Origin: JBKQWK01 sp052139595
Lineage (GTDB): Bacteria > Actinomycetota > Thermoleophilia > UBA2241
Direction of reading: 5' to 3'
NCBI GenBank assembly: GCA_052139595.1
Contig: JBKQWK010000092.1
Coordinates: 1 to 25,605, forward strand
Length of the DNA stretch: 25,605 nt
The notes beneath the pieces were generated by a model, which was not told the origin of the DNA, ran no database searches, and saw only the letters and a program-made list of their open reading frames with translations. Below, piece after piece: positions 22,154 to 25,605 of the stretch; position 1 is the first letter of the stretch; each line of letters opens with the position of its first letter. Position numbers and translations under genes: made by a program.

Positions 22154-23542
22154 ATGCGCGAACTCGAGGTCGACGTTGTCACGATCGGGGCCGGAGGGGC
22201 CGCCTACCCGGCGGCGTTTCGCTTGGCCAGGGCGGGCCGACGCGTCGTCATGGTCGACCCCAAGGGAGTAATGAGCGGCAATTGTCTGGCCGAAGGCTGT
22301 GTACCGTCGAAGACGATCAGACAGGCTGCCAGTCTGGCGCGTCTTGCCCGTCGCGCCGATGTCCGCGGGTTATACGGCAGCCTCGCGGCAGACTACGGGC
22401 AGATCCTCGCCTATAAAGACGGCGTGCAGGCACTCCGTTACCGCCAGCACGCCCGCGAGCTGCAGGCGGCAGGGGCGCGGCTCAGCCTTATCAAGGGGAG
22501 CGCGTCGCTCATCGATCCACATGTGGTCGAGATTAAGGGCGATGACGGCGGGCAGAGAATCCGCGCCGCGCACATCATTCTCGCCAGCGGCGCGACCGTC
22601 AGTCTGCCGCCGATTGAAGGTGCCGAGCTGTGCGTCACCTCTCACGACTTCTACGCCATGCACCCCACTGTGCAAAGCCTGCCCGCATCGCTCGTGGTCA
22701 TCGGCGTTGGTTACATTGGCCTCGAAACAGCGACCATGCTGAACGAGCTGGGCAGCAGCGTGCACCTGCTGGCCAGGGGCGAGCGCGTCCTGCGGCAAAC
22801 CGACGAAGCCCTTGCCAGGAGACTGGTCGAGTTGCTCGACGAACGAGTAAAGCTGACGTTTGGCGCAGCAGTACAACGCGTCAAGCGGGCACGGAACGGC
22901 TACACAGTCACCTACGTGAAGGACGGACGCGAGGAGCGCATTGAGGCCGAGCTGGTGCTGGCGGCAACCGGCCGACCGTCGGTGATCCCCGCCGGCGCCG
23001 AAGCACTCGGCGTCGCCGTTGACAACGGTCACATCGTTGTCAACGGCGCTCTGCAGACGAGCCTGCCACATATCTATGCTCCCGGTGATGTCAACGGACG
23101 TTCGATGCTCTTCCACTCAGCGGTGCGGCAATCGCTCGTCGCAGCCAGCAACATCATGGCCGGCGACAAGCCCGTCGACTTCATGGATTTCGATGCGGTG
23201 CCGACGACCGTCTTCACGTTTCCTGAGATTGCCTACGTGGGCGTGACACCAACCCTGGCGGCCGCGCGCGGTCTGCGCCTCGTCGAGACTGCATTCAACC
23301 TTGCCGACGACGCCCGGGCGCAGATAGAAGACGAGGCCAGAGGCGAGATCCGCGAGTTCTTTGACGAACGCAGCATGCGGCTCGTCGGAGCCTGGGTCGC
23401 CGGCGGTGAGGCCGACTACCTGATCGGCGAACTGGCGGCCGCTGTGGCTCGTCGCGCCCACGTACACGAGCTGGCCGCACTGGCCGATCAGCACCCCACC
23501 TCGGCTGAATGTATCAGCAAAGCCGCACGAGCGCTACTTTGA
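22154..23542 (+). CDS. Dihydrolipoamide dehydrogenase-like flavoprotein disulfide reductase
   Basis: FAD-dependent pyridine nucleotide-disulfide oxidoreductase, class I, 462 residues from ATG 22154. Order of elements: FAD site VVTIGAGGAAYPAAFRLARAGRRVVMVD (8-35), redox disulfide Cys44-x4-Cys49 in GNCLAEGCVPSKT, NAD(P) site VVIGVGYIGLETATML, second FAD motif HIYAPGDVNG, and the C-terminal dimer domain ending HPTSAECIS. The His and Glu of that last motif form the active-site base in lipoamide dehydrogenases. All catalytic parts are present, but no 2-oxoacid dehydrogenase genes are nearby, and the partner is the double-Cys4 protein encoded just upstream. There is no strong ribosome binding site, so coupling to the upstream gene is likely. 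The physiological disulfide or thiol substrate is unknown. Confidence 0.88.
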   Translation: MRELEVDVVTIGAGGAAYPAAFRLARAGRRVVMVDPKGVMSGNCLAEGCVPSKTIRQAASLARLARRADVRGLYGSLAADYGQILAYKDGVQALRYRQHARELQAAGARLSLIKGSASLIDPHVVEIKGDDGGQRIRAAHIILASGATVSLPPIEGAELCVTSHDFYAMHPTVQSLPASLVVIGVGYIGLETATMLNELGSSVHLLARGERVLRQTDEALARRLVELLDERVKLTFGAAVQRVKRARNGYTVTYVKDGREERIEAELVLAATGRPSVIPAGAEALGVAVDNGHIVVNGALQTSLPHIYAPGDVNGRSMLFHSAVRQSLVAASNIMAGDKPVDFMDFDAVPTTVFTFPEIAYVGVTPTLAAARGLRLVETAFNLADDARAQIEDEARGEIREFFDERSMRLVGAWVAGGEADYLIGELAAAVARRAHVHELAALADQHPTSAECISKAARALL

Positions 23543-23616
23543 CTGCAGGCCGAAACGCCGCAGGGCAGCATCGGCGATGACAAAACCGCCGATTGCCTCT
23601 CAACTCGGCACGGCCA

Positions 23617-23636
23617 TGACCCGATACTTAGGGTCA
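23617..23636. promoter_or_regulatory. Inverted repeat upstream of G1 peptidase
   Basis: TGACCC-N8-GGGTCA is a perfect 6-bp dyad ending 21 bp before the peptidase ATG at 23658 and 8 bp before its ribosome binding site GAGGAG (23645-23650). It could be an operator or an mRNA hairpin affecting translation. No clear -35/-10 pair was found next to it. Confidence 0.45.
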
Positions 23637-23657
23637 GCGAAGCTGAGGAGAATGACA

Positions 23658-25310
23658 ATGAAGCGTCCGTCTGGCGAGCGTCTGACTGCCCTGGTGCTCC
23701 TGATCGTGGCCGCCATGGCGGCCGCAGCGCTGTTCAGCGGCGGACAAGCCTGGGCAAGCCCCGCGCCAATGAGTCCGCTGCGCGTGGCAACTCACCAGTC
23801 TTTCTGGAGCCCGTCAGTCCAGGCCCCAATTCGGCGGGTGGTTATCCCCCTCCACTCGCGCCTCGGTGGATCGAGCAATCAACCGGTCACCTCGTCTAAC
23901 TGGGCCGGCTACGATGCCACCGGCGGCGGTTTCACCAGTGTCAGTGCCAGCTGGACTCAACCGCTCATTCAGCCAGACGCATCCAGCGACTCCATTGCCA
24001 GTTTCTGGGTCGGCCTCGACGGCGACGGCAGCAATACCGTCGAGCAGCTCGGCACTCAGGCAGAGAACCAGTACGGGCACGTGACGTACAGCGCCTGGTA
24101 TGAGATGTATCCCGCTTACGAGATTCCCATCCCGGCGATGACCATCAGCCCCGGCGATCAGATGACCGGCACGGTCACGACCAACGGCTCGGGCTACTTC
24201 ACCCTCACCCTGATTGACCAGACCAGCGGCGGCTCGTATTCGACGACGCAGTACAGCGCCGTTGCTCAGACCTATTCGGCCGAGGTCATTGCTGAAGCAC
24301 CGACCGACGGCTCAACGAACAACGTATATCCGCTGCCCAACTTCGGTACCGTTGATTTCTTCAACTGTGCCTTCAACGGCCAGCCCATCAGCGCCTTCTA
24401 CGACAACCAGATCAACATGGTCTCTAGCAACGGCACGACCCTCGCTGCGGCCTCTCCCCTGGGCGCCGACGGCGCCAGCTTCTCAGTCACCAGCCAGCCG
24501 GGTCTGGTAGCGGCGCTAACGCTGACGAACTTCACGCCGGCTTCAGGCCCAGTGGGCAGCACGGTGACCATCACCGGCAGCGGCCTCTCCGGCGCCAGCG
24601 CCGTGGGCTTCAATGGCCAAGCGGCGAGCTTCATCGTACATAGCGACACGCAGATCACGGCTGTCGTGCCGAGCGGCGCCACAAGCGGCCCGATCGCCGT
24701 CACCACTCCCGGCGGTATGGCCACCAGCCCGACAGACTTCACTATCGTCACGCCCATCCCGGCGCCGACGCTGACAAACCTCACGCCGGCTTCAGGCGCG
24801 GTGGGCATCACGGTGACCATCACCGGCAGCGGCCTCTCCGGCGCCAGCGCCGTGGGCTTCAATGGCCAAGCGGCGAGCTTCAGTGTGCGCAGCGACACGC
24901 AGATCACGGCTGTCGTGCCGAGCGGCGCCACAAGCGGCCCGATCGCAGTCACCACTCCCGGCGGTATGGCCACCAGCCCGGTGAGCTTCACCGTCGTCGT
25001 CAAGCCAGCCTTGACACTCAAGTTCGGCGGCCTCAGCGGCGCGACTCTGAGGCTCGGCAAGAGCCTCGCCGCGACGGGCACAATCAGACCGACGAGCCTT
25101 AGCGGCAGTAGAGTCCTCCTCACCGTACAACAGGAGAAGAACGGCAAGTGGCTGGCAGTCACCAGCGCCTCGCGGACGACAAACGCCGGCACCTACAACT
25201 GGACGTACAGACCTGCCCGGCGGGGCAGCTACCGCATAAAGACGACGATCGCCCAGACGGCGACACACAGCGCCGCGACGACGATGTGGGCCACGTTCAC
25301 CGTCAAGTGA
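23658..25310 (+). CDS. Secreted G1-family (eqolisin-like) peptidase with TIG repeats
   Basis: Exported protein of 550 residues. GAGGAG, 7 nt ahead, sets the start at ATG 23658, giving a signal peptide MKRPSGER + LTALVLLIVAAMAAAALF with likely cleavage after AWA (residue 33). Residues about 78-280 match the G1 glutamic peptidase fold: SSNWAGY, SASWTQP, FWVGLDG, TVEQLGTQ with Gln130, AWYEMYP, and SAEVIAEAP with Glu213, the probable catalytic Gln/Glu pair. Two IPT/TIG immunoglobulin-like domains follow (about 288-361 and 371-444), almost identical to each other, and then a beta-rich C-terminal domain ending FTVK. There is no cell-wall anchor or transmembrane tail. It is probably an extracellular acid-type endopeptidase with adhesion or substrate-binding modules. 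The Gln/Glu assignment is by pattern only. Confidence 0.85.
   Translation: MKRPSGERLTALVLLIVAAMAAAALFSGGQAWASPAPMSPLRVATHQSFWSPSVQAPIRRVVIPLHSRLGGSSNQPVTSSNWAGYDATGGGFTSVSASWTQPLIQPDASSDSIASFWVGLDGDGSNTVEQLGTQAENQYGHVTYSAWYEMYPAYEIPIPAMTISPGDQMTGTVTTNGSGYFTLTLIDQTSGGSYSTTQYSAVAQTYSAEVIAEAPTDGSTNNVYPLPNFGTVDFFNCAFNGQPISAFYDNQINMVSSNGTTLAAASPLGADGASFSVTSQPGLVAALTLTNFTPASGPVGSTVTITGSGLSGASAVGFNGQAASFIVHSDTQITAVVPSGATSGPIAVTTPGGMATSPTDFTIVTPIPAPTLTNLTPASGAVGITVTITGSGLSGASAVGFNGQAASFSVRSDTQITAVVPSGATSGPIAVTTPGGMATSPVSFTVVVKPALTLKFGGLSGATLRLGKSLAATGTIRPTSLSGSRVLLTVQQEKNGKWLAVTSASRTTNAGTYNWTYRPARRGSYRIKTTIAQTATHSAATTMWATFTVK
24519..24989 (+). repeat. Two direct repeats of 222 bp, period 249 bp
   Basis: Copies at 24519-24740 and 24768-24989 encode the two TIG domains. 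They differ at only scattered positions, including third-codon bases, so the duplication is recent or kept uniform by recombination. The 249-bp period is exactly 83 codons, so copy number can change without breaking the frame. Confidence 0.93.
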
Positions 25311-25597
25311 TACCGTCAAACTTTGGCCGGGCGTTTCGCGGCCTGCTGCGGCGGACGTCACCGCCGCTTACTTGCCGGCTGCGCGACCTGCGGCACACTC
25401 ACGCCGGCCAGCTACTGCGACAAGGTGTGCATCCGAAGGTGGTACAGGAACGTCTCGGGCACGCGAACATCGGTATCACGATGGACCTGTACAGCCACGT
25501 TATCGCTGGCTTGCAAGACGAAGCGGCGCGGCTCACTGACGAGGAACTTCGAGCGGCTTTTTCAAACGACGGTGCCCAAATGGTGCCCAAATTGTGA
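25311..25597 (+). pseudogene. Tyrosine recombinase/integrase C-terminal remnant
   Basis: The last 95 or so codons of a phage-type tyrosine recombinase: IPSNFGRAFRGLLRRT, then RLRDLRHTHAGQLLRQG with the second catalytic Arg, then VQERLGHANIGITMDLYSHV with the catalytic His and the nucleophile Tyr. The first His of the usual HxxR box is Arg (RDLR), a one-base change from CAC to CGC. Nothing of the DNA-binding N-terminal part or the first catalytic Arg is present. Resemblance begins at the stop codon of the G1 peptidase, so the upstream part was lost at this junction. No in-frame start with a ribosome binding site is evident. It marks the edge of a decayed integrated element; whether more lies beyond the window end cannot be seen. 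Confidence 0.85.
25571..25592 (+). repeat. Tandem 11-bp repeat at integrase 3' end
   Basis: GGTGCCCAAAT occurs twice in direct succession (25571-25581 and 25582-25592), just before the remnant's TGA at 25595. It may be simple slippage or part of an attachment-site region, since att cores often lie close to integrase genes. Confidence 0.7.
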
Positions 25598-25605
25598 AAG
25601 CGAAT

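Noticed and set aside
24398..25192. 264-codon minus-strand frame opposite the TIG repeats
   Set aside because: Its apparent internal repeats only mirror the 249-bp DNA repeat of the peptidase gene.

Overview
This is a high-GC bacterial window, probably from an actinobacterium (Thermoleophilia or another deep-branching actinobacterial group would fit). The evidence for that is a Zur-type palindrome close to the actinobacterial consensus, GTG starts, a possibly leaderless mRNA, an Lgt with a Tyr where the E. coli enzyme has His103, an MTB12-like lipoprotein, and a secreted G1-family peptidase with TIG repeats. A complete HydG and a TM1266-type protein point to [FeFe]-hydrogenase maturation and therefore at least partly anaerobic life. 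No 16S, tRNA or other taxonomic marker is present, so the assignment is an inference.

Layout. 1-6.1 kb: a nitroreductase converges on a marR-MFS efflux operon. An atypical short-chain dehydrogenase follows, then a lipoprotein and a 14-TM DHA2-type efflux pump on the minus strand. This looks like a detoxification and efflux block. 6.1-9.8 kb: a 475-bp gene-free stretch, a GalT-like nucleotidyl transferase, a 65-residue internally duplicated protein on the minus strand, then a TM1266-family protein overlapping hydG, preceded by a CRP/FNR-like dyad. No hydE, hydF or hydrogenase structural gene lies in the window. 9.8-14.8 kb: a tightly coupled minus-strand operon, zur - metal-binding lipoprotein - ABC ATPase - permease 1 - permease 2 - lgt. 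Junctions overlap by 4 bp except the short gap between the binding protein and the ATPase. It is driven by a promoter whose -10 lies inside a perfect Zur-box palindrome. Having lgt last is notable because Lgt lipidates the operon's own binding protein.

14.9-16.8 kb: a cyclopropane-fatty-acid-synthase-type methyltransferase with a likely leaderless promoter, and a LapA-domain membrane protein. 16.7-21.1 kb: a 357-bp gap, an aldo/keto reductase, an SMR transporter with an Asp in place of the essential Glu, a nucleotidyltransferase-fold protein, and a PAS/HD-GYP signalling gene broken by two reading-frame changes. 21.2-23.5 kb: an unrecognised protein with two Cys4 modules, followed 19 bp later by a flavoprotein disulfide reductase. 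This pair is the best candidate for an undescribed system. 23.6-25.6 kb: a secreted G1-like peptidase with two almost identical TIG repeats, directly followed by the 3' end of a tyrosine recombinase, a sign of a decayed mobile element at this edge.

The first 176 bases hold no gene I can support. No tRNA, rRNA, CRISPR array, intact insertion sequence or known riboswitch was seen.
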